A DNA stretch of 46,758 bases from DAOMOD01 sp964526035 (GCA_964526035.1 CAZGKE010000006.1:1-46758); one strand, 5' to 3'; numbered from the stretch's first letter, positions 16,751 to 24,308 are shown. Notes: a model not told the origin generated them from the letters alone. A program made the numbers and translations.

Positions 16751-18112
16751 CTAAAGTGTGACCCGCAGAAATTGACGGCCGCGCTGCACCGTCAGAACCA
16801 GCGGGCTCGCCACATGCGGAAGCATGCGGCTCAAGGCTGCTAGATCGACGACTTCCAGACGGTCGAGGCCGACGACAATGTCATCGGCACGAAGGCCGGC
16901 GGCGAGCGCCGCACTGCCCGGATCGACGCGCTCCACGTGCACCCCGCGCGCGCCCTGACGACGCAGGCTCTCGGGCAGGTCGGCAAGCCACGCACCGCCG
17001 AGGCGCGCGTCGATAGCGGCGCCGGCAGTGCGCGAATCCCGTGGCACCTGCAAACTGAGTTGCACTTCGCGCTCGCGGCCCTCACGCAGAAAGCGCAGGC
17101 TGACGCTCTCCCCGATGGGCGCCAGGCCCTCGGCATTGGCCAGATCGGCGCGCGAGCGCACCGGGCGCCCCGCCAGTTCGCGAATGACGTCGCCCGGACG
17201 CAGGCCGGCGCGCTCTGCGGGCGACGCGGCCAGCACCCGGGTGACCACTGCACCGCTGCCGGCGGTGACCTGAAGCATTCCCGCAAGCTCGTCGTTCAGA
17301 TCCTGGGCCTGCACACCCAGCGTGCCGCGCCGCACTTCGCCGTGCGCCAGCAGCTGTGCAAGGATCTCGCTGGCGAGATCCGCGGGTATCGCGAAACCAA
17401 TGCCGACATTGCCCCCCGAGGGCGTATAGATTGCAGTGTTGATGCCCACCAATTCACCACGCAGATTGACCAGCGCGCCGCCGGAATTGCCCGGGTTGAT
17501 GCTGGCGTCGGTCTGGATGAAGTTCTGATACCCGAGGCCGCGCAGACCGCTGCGGCCGAGCGCGGAGACGATGCCCGAGGTGACCGTCTGGCCCAGGCCG
17601 AAGGGATTGCCGACGGCGACCACGAAGTCGCCGACGCGCAGCCGCGCAGTGTCGGCCAGCGGCAGTGCCTTCAGGTTTCCGGTCGGCACCCGTATCACCG
17701 CCACGTCGGTGTCGGGATCGGCACCGACGAAGGTGGCGTTCAGCGTGCGTCCGTCGGCGAGCGTGATCAGGATGTCTTCGGCGCCGGCGATGACATGGTG
17801 GTTGGTCAGCACCAGGCCCTGCTCCGCATCCACCACCACCCCCGAGCCCAGCGACTGCTGGATGCGCTCCTGCGGCGCGTTGGGCAGGCCGAAGAAGTGC
17901 CGGAAGAAGGGGTCGTCCATCATCGGGTTGCGCACGCGCACGCGGCTGCGGCTGTGCACGTTGACCACGGCAGGGGTGACGCTTTCCAGCATCGGTGCCA
18001 GCGACGGCAGCGGCTGGCCATCAATTTCCGCAGGCAGGGCGGCAACGAGAGGGCCGGCAATGGCCATTGCGATCGTGGTCACGAACAGGCGGGAAGTCGT
18101 TGATGTCGGCAT
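16751..18112 (-). CDS. Periplasmic DegQ/DegP-type serine protease with two PDZ domains
   Basis: This 453-aa HtrA-family protease and chaperone acts in envelope protein quality control. It has a signal peptide (1-26, ending VAA-LPA) and a trypsin-like domain with triad H106 (TNHHV), D136 (DTDVAV) and S210 (NPGNSGG). PDZ1 (about 255-340) contains RRGTLGVQAQDL and PDZ2 (about 370-453) is more divergent. The LA loop (RNPMMDDPFFRHFFGLPNAPQERIQQSLGSGV) is short, as in DegQ/DegS rather than DegP; two PDZ domains and a cleavable signal favour DegQ. It is the first gene of a leftward group. The 344-bp gap on its 5' side is shared with the rightward nrdJa gene. Confidence 0.92.
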   Translation of the reverse strand: MPTSTTSRLFVTTIAMAIAGPLVAALPAEIDGQPLPSLAPMLESVTPAVVNVHSRSRVRVRNPMMDDPFFRHFFGLPNAPQERIQQSLGSGVVVDAEQGLVLTNHHVIAGAEDILITLADGRTLNATFVGADPDTDVAVIRVPTGNLKALPLADTARLRVGDFVVAVGNPFGLGQTVTSGIVSALGRSGLRGLGYQNFIQTDASINPGNSGGALVNLRGELVGINTAIYTPSGGNVGIGFAIPADLASEILAQLLAHGEVRRGTLGVQAQDLNDELAGMLQVTAGSGAVVTRVLAASPAERAGLRPGDVIRELAGRPVRSRADLANAEGLAPIGESVSLRFLREGREREVQLSLQVPRDSRTAGAAIDARLGGAWLADLPESLRRQGARGVHVERVDPGSAALAAGLRADDIVVGLDRLEVVDLAALSRMLPHVASPLVLTVQRGRQFLRVTL

Positions 18113-18193
18113 GTCATTGAGGCAGAAGGGCTTGCGCGATGGGACATCAGGATGGGGTCGAAGTGCCGTCCGACAAGATGGTCGTCAAGTGCC

Positions 18194-18222
18194 TTGACTG
18201 GCCTGGCCGACGACGATACCGT
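18194..18222 (+). promoter_or_regulatory. Possible sigma-70 promoter for nrdJa
   Basis: TTGACT (18194-18199) matches five of six bases of the -35 consensus. At 17 bp spacing a weak -10, TACCGT (18217-18222), follows. If real, transcription would begin near 18228, immediately before the two NrdR-like palindromes. The -10 is poor, so this is a suggestion only. Confidence 0.3.
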
Positions 18223-18231
18223 GACGATCGG

Positions 18232-18280
18232 CCACAACATCTTGTGGTCGGGCGGCGGCGATACACCCAAATCCTTGGGT
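18232..18280 (+). promoter_or_regulatory. Paired NrdR-box-like palindromes upstream of nrdJa
   Basis: Two 16-bp palindromes each have perfect 6-bp arms and a 4-bp centre: CCACAACATCTTGTGG (18232-18247) and ACCCAAATCCTTGGGT (18265-18280). The known NrdR box is ACACWATATAWWGTGT-like, 16 bp long, and occurs as a pair about three helical turns apart. Here the centres are 33 bp apart. The first box keeps CAC-A..T-GTG. The rest of the 18113-18456 gap holds no gene I trust and no recognisable cobalamin riboswitch. A good ribosome-binding site, GCGGAGG, lies at 18441-18447. Confidence 0.6.
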
Positions 18281-18456
18281 TTCGCGGAGGGGCCGTGCAA
18301 ACTTGCCGGCGGGTACTGGGTGAATATTCGGATGATCGTGCATTCCTTCGGCGCCGTTGACGGAGCTGCGGATGCGTGGATTTCGTCGTCGGCAGGAGGG
18401 CGTCGGAAACGGCGCCTTCAACAACCAAGATCAAGAACACGCGGAGGCAGCGACAC

Positions 18457-20604
18457 ATGAGTTCGGTTCGGCTTGAGGCAGTAAAGGGCGCGGCGCAGGA
18501 AATACCCCTGCAGCCGGCGTCCTTCGATATCTGGGACAAGAAGTACCGCCTCAAGACCAAGCAGGGCGAACCGGTCGACAAGAGCATCGATGAGACCTAC
18601 CAGCGCGTGGCGCGAGCATTGGCCGATGCCGAGTCCACGGCCGAGAAGCGCAAGTACTGGTTCGAACGTTTTCTCTGGGCTCTGCGTCGCGGCGCGATTC
18701 CCGCCGGGCGCATCACCTCGAATGCAGGCGCACTGGCGCACAAGCCCGCGACTTCCACCATCAACTGCACGGTGTCCGGCACCATCGGCGATTCCATGGA
18801 CGGCATCCTGGAGAAGGTGCATGAGGCCGGGCTGACCTTGAAGGCCGGCTGCGGCATCGGCTACGAATTCAGCACGCTCAGACCTCGCGGCGCCTATGTG
18901 TCCGGCGCCGGCGCCTATACCTCGGGCCCGATGTCCTTCATGGATATCTACGACAAGATGTGCTTCACGGTGTCATCGGCGGGCGGTCGACGCGGTGCGC
19001 AGATGGGCACCTTCGACGTGGCCCATCCCGACGTGCGCGACTTCATTCGTGCCAAGCGAGAGGATGGCCGCCTGCGCCAGTTCAATCTCAGCCTGCTGAT
19101 CACCGACGAGTTCATGCACGCCGTCGAGAACGATACCTCCTGGCCCCTGGTGTTTCCGGTGAACGCCAAGGAGAAGGACGAGATCGATCTCGACGACCCC
19201 GAGCAGGTGGTGTGGCGCGAATGGCCGGCGCGCGAGTCCTACGTGGTGCGCGAGGATGGCCTGGTGGCCTGCAAGATCTACGGTCAGGTGCGCGCCAAGC
19301 ACCTGTGGGACATGATCATGACCTCGACGTACGACTACGCCGAGCCCGGGTTCATCCTCATCGACCGCGTCAACGAAATGAACAACAACTGGTGGTGCGA
19401 GAGCATCCGCGCCACCAACCCCTGCGGCGAACAGCCGTTGCCTCCGTACGGCGCCTGCCTGCTCGGTTCGGTCAACCTCACCAAGTTCGTGCGCGACCCG
19501 TTTACCGACAAGGCGCGCTTCGATTGGGACGAATATCGCGAAGTGGTGCGTGTGTTCACGCGCATGCTCGACAACGTGGTCGAGGTCAACGGTCTGCCGC
19601 TGGCCGAACAGCGCGCCGAGATCCTGCGCAAGCGTCGACACGGCATGGGCTTTCTCGGTCTGGGTTCCACGGTCACCATGCTCGGCATGACCTACGGAGC
19701 CGCCGCGGCGGTGACGTTTACAGAGGAAGTGGCGCGCGAGATGGCACTGGCGGGCTGGGAAGTCGCCCTGGCGCTGGCCGAGGAAAAAGGCCCGGCGCCG
19801 ATCATGGACGAGGATTTCGAGGTCACCGCCGAAATGCTGCGCAAGCGTCCGCAGATGGCAAAGGACGGTTGGGAGGTTGGCGCCCGCATCAAGGGTCGGG
19901 TGCTGCATGGCAGGTACTCGCGCTACATGCAGCGCATGGCCGAAGTTGCACCGGATCTGGTCCAGAAGCTTATCGACACCGGCGCGCGTTTCACCCATCA
20001 CAGTTCGATCGCGCCGACAGGCACCATCTCCCTTTCGTTGGCCAACAATGCCAGCAACGGCATCGAGCCGAGTTTCGCGCACCACTATTCGCGCAACGTC
20101 ATCCGCGAGGGCAAGAAATCCAAGGAGAAGGTCGAGGTGTTCAGCTATGAGCTGCTCGCCTATCGCATCCTGGTCAATCCCAGGGCGATGCCCTACTCCG
20201 AAAAGTCCGAAGAGAAGCTCCCGGACTACTTCGTGACCGCCGACGACATCAGTCCGAAGCAGCATGTCGACATGCAGGCCGCTGCGCAAAAGTGGGTCGA
20301 CTCGTCGATCTCCAAGACTGCCAACGTTCCGACCGACTATCGCTACGAGGATTTCAAGGGCATCTACCGCTATGCGCACCAGCAGGGTCTGAAGGGCTGC
20401 ACCACCTTCCGTTTCAACCCGGCGGCCTTCCAGGGCGTGCTGGTGAAGGAAGCCGATCTTGAAAACACCACCTATCGGTTCGAGCTGGAGGACGGCTCGG
20501 TGGTGGAGGTCAAGGGCAACGAAGAAATCGAATACGATGGCGAAACACACACCGCCGCCAACCTCTTCGATGCGCTGAAAGAGGGTTATTACGGCAAGTT
20601 CTGA
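18457..20604 (+). CDS. nrdJ: Class II (adenosylcobalamin-dependent) ribonucleotide reductase, catalytic subunit NrdJa
   Basis: This enzyme reduces ribonucleotides to deoxyribonucleotides using a cobalamin-generated thiyl radical and needs no oxygen or separate radical subunit. In the 715-aa protein, N321-P-C323-G-E325 holds the thiyl-radical Cys with its Asn and Glu, and C104 (INCTVSG) plus C334 (GACLLGS) form the reducible pair. No ATP-cone precedes the core. Nothing like the C-terminal redox CxxC of one-piece NrdJ is present: the last Cys is in GLKGCTTFRF and the chain ends EGYYGKF. That function must come from the separate NrdJb at 21648-22397, as in the split NrdJa/NrdJb of Pseudomonas aeruginosa. 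The start at 18457 has the ribosome-binding site GGAGG; an in-frame extension upstream overlaps the leader and is rejected. Confidence 0.93.
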   Translation: MSSVRLEAVKGAAQEIPLQPASFDIWDKKYRLKTKQGEPVDKSIDETYQRVARALADAESTAEKRKYWFERFLWALRRGAIPAGRITSNAGALAHKPATSTINCTVSGTIGDSMDGILEKVHEAGLTLKAGCGIGYEFSTLRPRGAYVSGAGAYTSGPMSFMDIYDKMCFTVSSAGGRRGAQMGTFDVAHPDVRDFIRAKREDGRLRQFNLSLLITDEFMHAVENDTSWPLVFPVNAKEKDEIDLDDPEQVVWREWPARESYVVREDGLVACKIYGQVRAKHLWDMIMTSTYDYAEPGFILIDRVNEMNNNWWCESIRATNPCGEQPLPPYGACLLGSVNLTKFVRDPFTDKARFDWDEYREVVRVFTRMLDNVVEVNGLPLAEQRAEILRKRRHGMGFLGLGSTVTMLGMTYGAAAAVTFTEEVAREMALAGWEVALALAEEKGPAPIMDEDFEVTAEMLRKRPQMAKDGWEVGARIKGRVLHGRYSRYMQRMAEVAPDLVQKLIDTGARFTHHSSIAPTGTISLSLANNASNGIEPSFAHHYSRNVIREGKKSKEKVEVFSYELLAYRILVNPRAMPYSEKSEEKLPDYFVTADDISPKQHVDMQAAAQKWVDSSISKTANVPTDYRYEDFKGIYRYAHQQGLKGCTTFRFNPAAFQGVLVKEADLENTTYRFELEDGSVVEVKGNEEIEYDGETHTAANLFDALKEGYYGKF

Positions 20605-20679
20605 TGTGCTTCCCACGCTGCCGGAAGGCGTCGTGGCTTGCTAAGCTTGCAGCACCGGCGAATTACCCGACCGGACCCA

Positions 20680-20685
20680 TAGAAT
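20680..20685 (+). promoter_or_regulatory. Possible -10 element for the histone-like gene
   Basis: TAGAAT matches five of six bases of the -10 consensus and lies 22 bp before the ATG. No convincing -35 is found 16-18 bp upstream. The 103-bp gap after nrdJa therefore may or may not hold an independent promoter. Confidence 0.3.
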
Positions 20686-20707
20686 CGCGTCCACGGAGCC
20701 AACAGTG

Positions 20708-21514
20708 ATGAGCAACGAACAGCAGCCCCAGCAACAAAGTTCTTCCGAAACCATCAGCGAAAAGGCACACGAGCTTGCCGAGGCCGCTGCGGAGACCGCG
20801 CACAATGCCGCGGAGCTGGCCAAGATCGCCATGGACAAGGCAGTCGAGACCGTGGACCGGCGCACGCTGCCGGCCCGCAAGGCGGCTGCCAAGACCGCAA
20901 AGCGCGCGGTCAGCTCCGGCAAGAAAGCCGTGAAGAGCGCAGAGCGCACGGTCAAGAAGGCGCTCAAGACCGCCAGCAAGTCCGCAGCGCAGGTGAAGAA
21001 ATCCGCGACCAAGCGGGTCAAGGCCGCGCGCAAGGCCGTGGTCAAGGCCGAGAAGAAGGTGGTTCGCGCAGCCAAGAAGGGCGTAAGCGCCGCCAAACGC
21101 AAAGCAGGCAAGGCCACCAAGACCGCGCGCAAGGCGGTGACTACGGCGAAAAAGAAGCTGGTGGGCGCGAAGAAGACAGCCGTCAAGAAGACCAGCGCCG
21201 TCAAGAAGGCGACCAACCGCAAGGCGCGCGCAACCGGCAAGGCCACTACGCGCCAGGCCAAGGCCGTCGGCAAGAAGGCCGTTGCAGCGAAGAAGACCGC
21301 AACACGCAAGGCTGCAGTCGCCAAGAAGGCGGTCAAGAAGTCAGCACGCAAGACGGCCACGGCGGCCAAGAAGCCCGCGACCCGGAAATCGACGGCCGCC
21401 AAGCGCACTGTCGCCAGGAAATCCCCGGCGGCGAAGAAGTCGGTCGCCAGAAAGGCGGCGCCGGCACGCAAGGCAGCCAAACGCACCGTCAGGAAAGCGA
21501 CGTCCAAGCGCTGA
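20708..21514 (+). CDS. Lys/Ala-rich histone H1-like nucleoid protein
   Basis: This 268-aa protein has a short, Gln/Ser-rich and acidic, Ala-rich N terminus (about 1-50, likely helical). A long tail dominated by Lys, Ala, Arg and Thr follows, built from irregular AKKA, ARKA and VKKA repeats, like eukaryotic H1 tails and bacterial histone-like proteins (Hc2, BpH1, AlgP). Such proteins bind DNA non-specifically and compact it. The start is the ATG at 20708, after GGAG at 20695-20698; a GTG immediately before it is also in frame. It lies between the two halves of the class II reductase and ends in its own terminator. Repeats of this kind often vary in length between strains. A specific function here is not known. 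Confidence 0.8.
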   Translation: MSNEQQPQQQSSSETISEKAHELAEAAAETAHNAAELAKIAMDKAVETVDRRTLPARKAAAKTAKRAVSSGKKAVKSAERTVKKALKTASKSAAQVKKSATKRVKAARKAVVKAEKKVVRAAKKGVSAAKRKAGKATKTARKAVTTAKKKLVGAKKTAVKKTSAVKKATNRKARATGKATTRQAKAVGKKAVAAKKTATRKAAVAKKAVKKSARKTATAAKKPATRKSTAAKRTVARKSPAAKKSVARKAAPARKAAKRTVRKATSKR

Positions 21515-21520
21515 AAGATC

Positions 21521-21553
21521 GCGCCGGATCCGTCCGTGGATCCGGCGCCTTTT
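21521..21553 (+). terminator. Rho-independent terminator of the histone-like gene
   Basis: A perfect 11-bp GC-rich stem (21521-21531 with 21538-21548) with a 6-nt loop begins 6 nt after the stop and is followed by CTTTTA. A second 8-bp hairpin (21554-21561 with 21565-21572) follows at once. Together they should separate the histone-like transcript from nrdJb. Confidence 0.8.
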
Positions 21554-21584
21554 ACGCCGTCGCTGACGGCGTCGGGGATTTCAT

Positions 21585-21623
21585 TTGTCGGCGACCGGGG
21601 GGTCGTCGTAATAGCGTAATAGC
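21585..21623 (+). promoter_or_regulatory. Possible promoter with tandem GTAATAGC repeat before nrdJb
   Basis: TTGTCG (21585-21590) and TAATAG (21609-21614) are spaced 18 bp apart. The -10-like hexamer sits in an exact tandem repeat of the 8-mer GTAATAGC (21608-21615 and 21616-21623), AT-rich for this genome. A promoter is expected here because two hairpins end the upstream transcript. The match to consensus is only moderate. Confidence 0.3.
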
Positions 21624-21647
21624 AAGGTTTCAGGAGTGCACGGCCCG

Positions 21648-22397
21648 ATGGCCATCAAGATTGCAAAAAAGATCAAGGGCTATCAGGTGATGACGCCTGA
21701 AGACAAGGCATTGCCCGCAGCGCCGACCGCCGCCCCCAGTGCACCGGCCGAGTTGCTCTCGGCCGAAGTCATCCAGATGCACGAGCGCCTGGAGCGCCCG
21801 GATGTGCTCATTGGCGCGTCCTACAAGATCAAGAGCCCGCTTTTTGAACACGCGCTCTACGTCACCATCAATGACATCGTGCTGAACCAGGGCACGCCCC
21901 ACGAACAGCGCCGTCCCTTCGAGATCTTCATCAACTCGAAGAACATGGACCATTTCCAGTGGATCGTGGCGCTCACCCGCATCATGAGCGCGGTCTTCCG
22001 GAAGGGCGGCGACGTCACCTTCCTTGTGGAGGAACTGCGCGCGGTGTTCGATCCCAAGGGCGGCTATTTCAAGGCGGGCGGCGTCTACATGCCCTCGATC
22101 GTGGCCGAGATCGGCGCGGTGGTGGAGGACCACCTGAAGATGATCGGCATGCTGATTGATGGCGAGCTTTCGCCAGAGCAACGCAAGCTGATCGCCGAAA
22201 AGCGTGCCGCCTACGAGGCCGACCTAAAAAAAAACGCTGAACCAGGCACCGATCTCGCTTCCGTAGGCGAGGAGCAGTCGAGCGCGCCGGCCTTTCCGCC
22301 AAGCGCCACCATGTGCGGCAAGTGCCACGCCAAGGCGGTGGTCATTCTCGACAACTGCGCGACCTGTCTGAGTTGTGGCTACTCGAAGTGCGGCTGA
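21648..22397 (+). CDS. nrdJb: NrdJb: detached TSCPD/Cys-rich C-terminal subunit of class II ribonucleotide reductase
   Basis: This 249-aa protein corresponds to the C-terminal part missing from NrdJa. A TSCPD-type domain (about 60-175) contains LYVTINDIVLNQGTPHEQRRPFEIFINSKN. A variable linker follows, then a Cys-rich end with C223/C226 (CGKC), C237/C240/C243 (CATCLSC) and C248, the penultimate residue. The end cysteines probably re-reduce the NrdJa active-site disulfide. In known split systems both parts are needed for activity; a requirement here is inferred. I chose the ATG at 21648; AGGAG at 21632-21636 is 11 nt upstream, and an in-frame GTG at 21636 overlaps it. An unusual A9 run (22226-22234) lies in the linker just before the cysteines. 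Confidence 0.85.
   Translation: MAIKIAKKIKGYQVMTPEDKALPAAPTAAPSAPAELLSAEVIQMHERLERPDVLIGASYKIKSPLFEHALYVTINDIVLNQGTPHEQRRPFEIFINSKNMDHFQWIVALTRIMSAVFRKGGDVTFLVEELRAVFDPKGGYFKAGGVYMPSIVAEIGAVVEDHLKMIGMLIDGELSPEQRKLIAEKRAAYEADLKKNAEPGTDLASVGEEQSSAPAFPPSATMCGKCHAKAVVILDNCATCLSCGYSKCG
22226..22234 (+). other. A9 homopolymer: possible frameshift or slippage site in nrdJb
   Basis: Codons CTA AAA AAA AAC in the nrdJb linker create nine consecutive A in a GC-rich gene. The -1 frame reads AAA CGC TGA straight after, so a slip (or one extra A in the mRNA) gives a 197-aa product ending KKKR without any of the six cysteines. The +1 frame reaches a TAG about a dozen codons later. An SD-like GAGG lies at 22215-22218. 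The same A9-then-stop layout makes the short DnaX form in Thermus by transcriptional slippage. Confidence 0.5.
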
Positions 22398-22425
22398 GTT
22401 GTGCGCAGGCCTGGATGCAATCGCT

Positions 22426-22491
22426 TCTTGCAGGAGCGCACCCGTGGGCGACCGTGAGGTAGGGGTCGCGCACGGGTGCGCTCCTGCAAGA
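22426..22491. repeat. 66-bp imperfect palindrome after nrdJb
   Basis: Arms of 21 bp (22426-22446 with 22471-22491) pair perfectly. After one G-G mismatch, six more pairs form (GCGACC 22448-22453 with GGTCGC 22464-22469), leaving the 10-nt loop GTGAGGTAGG. The stem is far longer than a normal terminator and no T-run follows. It looks like an intergenic palindromic repeat of REP/MITE type. It occupies most of the 199-bp gap between nrdJb and the hydrolase gene. Confidence 0.7.
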
Positions 22492-22596
22492 GAGCGGCAA
22501 TCTGCCGCGGCCGATTCTTCTATCGGGCACCGTGGATTGCGCGTCCGAAAGGCGATCGGAGCCCGGCAAAGAGGAACACCACACTAGGCTTCCTGC

Positions 22597-23415
22597 ATGG
22601 CAAGAAGCGCGATCCAGCTGCTGGCTGTGCTGGCCATGGGCTACGGCCTGTACCTGGCCCTGCTCTTTTCGCAGCAGCGTTCGATGATGTTTCCCGGCAC
22701 GACCATTCCCTGGGATGGCGTCGGGCGTCATCTGCCCTCCGGTGCCGAGCGCGTGGTGCTGTCCGCCTCATTCGGAGAGGTCCAAGGCGTGCTGTTGACT
22801 GCGCCGTCGGCTGTGGGCAAAGCGCCGGCGGCGCTTTACTTTCACGGCAACGCGGAGTTCGTCGACCAGAACATCGATCTGCTCGGGCGCGTGGCCGCGC
22901 TCGACGTGCACGTGCTGCTGCTCGAGTATCCCGGTTATGCCGGCAGCGACGGGCGGCCTTCGCGCGAATCCCTGAACGAAACGGCGCGCGTCGGCTACGA
23001 CTGGCTGGCAGCCCATGAATCGGTGGATGCCGCACGCATCGTGTCCATCGGGCGATCCATCGGCAGCGGTCCGGCCGTCGACATCGCCGGCGAACGGGAG
23101 GTGGCCGCAATAGTCCTGCTGGCTCCGTTCACCTCGGTGGCGGAATTTGCCTGGCGCATGGGCGCGCCTTCCCTTCTGGTGCGCGATGGCTTCGACAATC
23201 GGGCCGGCCTGGCGCGGCTCAACGTTCCGCTGTTGGTGCTGCACGGTCGGCACGACGGCATCATCCCGTTCAGCCACGGAGAAAGCCTGGTCGCCGCCTC
23301 GCCCAATGGTCAACTGGTGCCATTGGAGTGCGGCCACAATGACTGTCCCTTTTTCGGCGCATTCGCGCTTGCGGCGCTGCGGGCGTTCCTGCGGGACGCG
23401 GACATCCTCCCCTGA
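22597..23415 (+). CDS. Membrane-anchored alpha/beta hydrolase (Bem46/YfhR-like)
   Basis: This 272-aa protein has an N-terminal hydrophobic segment (about 5-24) that probably anchors it to the membrane, then an alpha/beta-hydrolase domain. The oxyanion-hole segment is YFHGNAE and the nucleophile elbow is GRSIGSG. The acid is in LHGRHDGIIP and the catalytic His in CGHND. This order and the motif GYGxSxGxPSE-like GYAGSDGRPSRES are typical of the Bem46/YfhR/ABHD12-13 group of serine hydrolases. The substrate (ester or thioester) is unknown. The gene ends 5 bp from the stop of the converging SDR gene, and no clear ribosome-binding site is close to its start. Confidence 0.85.
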   Translation: MARSAIQLLAVLAMGYGLYLALLFSQQRSMMFPGTTIPWDGVGRHLPSGAERVVLSASFGEVQGVLLTAPSAVGKAPAALYFHGNAEFVDQNIDLLGRVAALDVHVLLLEYPGYAGSDGRPSRESLNETARVGYDWLAAHESVDAARIVSIGRSIGSGPAVDIAGEREVAAIVLLAPFTSVAEFAWRMGAPSLLVRDGFDNRAGLARLNVPLLVLHGRHDGIIPFSHGESLVAASPNGQLVPLECGHNDCPFFGAFALAALRAFLRDADILP

Positions 23416-23420
23416 ATCGG

Positions 23421-24116
23421 CTAGACCCGCCCCGGGACGGCGATCAGCGCGCCGTTGATCGGCGCCGCGGCTGGCGACAGCAGGAACAGGATCACCTGGG
23501 CCAGGTCTTCGGGCTTCACCCAGCGCCCGAACTCGGCTGCAGGCATGTCCTTGCGGTTGGTGGGCGTGTCGATGATGCTCGGCAGCACTGCGTTGACGGT
23601 GATGCTGCTGTCCTTCACCTCTTCGGCGAGGCTTTCGGTGAAGCGCATCACTCCTGCCTTGGAGGCGGCATAGGGCCCCATGCCGGCCGCGGCCTTCTGT
23701 GCGCCCAGCGCGCCCACGTTGACGATGCGCCCGCCCTTGCGCTCGATCAGCAGCGGCAGGGCATGGCGGCTCGCGCTGACTGCGGTCTTCAGGTTCATCC
23801 GGAACAGCTGTTCCCACGCCGCCGGATCGCCATCGGCAAGCGTCTGCCAGCGGAAGCCGCCGGCGATGTTGACCAGGGCATCGAGCCCGCCGAAGTGCCT
23901 GGCCGTCTGCCGAAAGGCCGCGGCGGCGGCGCTTTCCTCGGTGATGTCGATGTCACCAAGGGCCAGAAGATCGGGGCCGGTCTGAAAGTCCACCGGGACC
24001 GGGGCGCGGTCGAGCGCGGCCACGCGCGCTCCGGCGTGCAGGGCTGCCTGCACCATGGCTCGCCCAAGAACGCCGAAGGCGCCGGTCACCGCAATCACCT
24101 GATTGTCGAGCCGCAT
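23421..24116 (-). CDS. Short-chain dehydrogenase/reductase, catalytic Ser replaced
   Basis: This 231-aa classical SDR has the NAD(P)-binding TGAFGVLG (11-18), the structural NIAGG (83-87) and the catalytic Y149-x3-K153 (YAASK). The usual catalytic Ser, 13 residues before the Tyr, is replaced: the segment reads VNVGALGAQ with Ala at 136. Dihydropteridine reductase also lacks that Ser, and the GMGPYAASKAG context resembles it somewhat, so a related reductase chemistry is possible. The start is supported by a GGGAGA site 7 nt upstream. Substrate and direction of catalysis are unknown. Confidence 0.85.
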   Translation of the reverse strand: MRLDNQVIAVTGAFGVLGRAMVQAALHAGARVAALDRAPVPVDFQTGPDLLALGDIDITEESAAAAAFRQTARHFGGLDALVNIAGGFRWQTLADGDPAAWEQLFRMNLKTAVSASRHALPLLIERKGGRIVNVGALGAQKAAAGMGPYAASKAGVMRFTESLAEEVKDSSITVNAVLPSIIDTPTNRKDMPAAEFGRWVKPEDLAQVILFLLSPAAAPINGALIAVPGRV

Positions 24117-24308
24117 GATTTTTCTCCCTGTACTTGCCAGCCGACAAGCTTATCCCTTGCCGGACTGGAAAACCGCCTGATCGAGGCGACGACAGCTCAT
24201 GAAGCGCCGCAGGCGGTACGCCGGCTGGCGGCGACTGTGACCTAAGACACTGGTGGCCGTGCGAACGCTCCGCTACGTTCGGCGCAGGATTCACCGGAGG
24301 TTCCGTCC

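Noticed and set aside
18281..18456. Cobalamin riboswitch before nrdJa
   Set aside because: I looked for the B12-box GCCACTG and the usual conserved stem sequence and found neither, although the enzyme needs cobalamin.
18152..18460. Reading of about 100 codons in the nrdJa leader
   Set aside because: It overlaps the NrdR-like palindromes, has no ribosome-binding site, and its protein has no recognisable pattern and ends in low-complexity Arg-rich residues.
18973..20616. Long open frame antisense to nrdJa
   Set aside because: The sense strand encodes the catalytic NPCGE enzyme; the antisense translation shows no family pattern.
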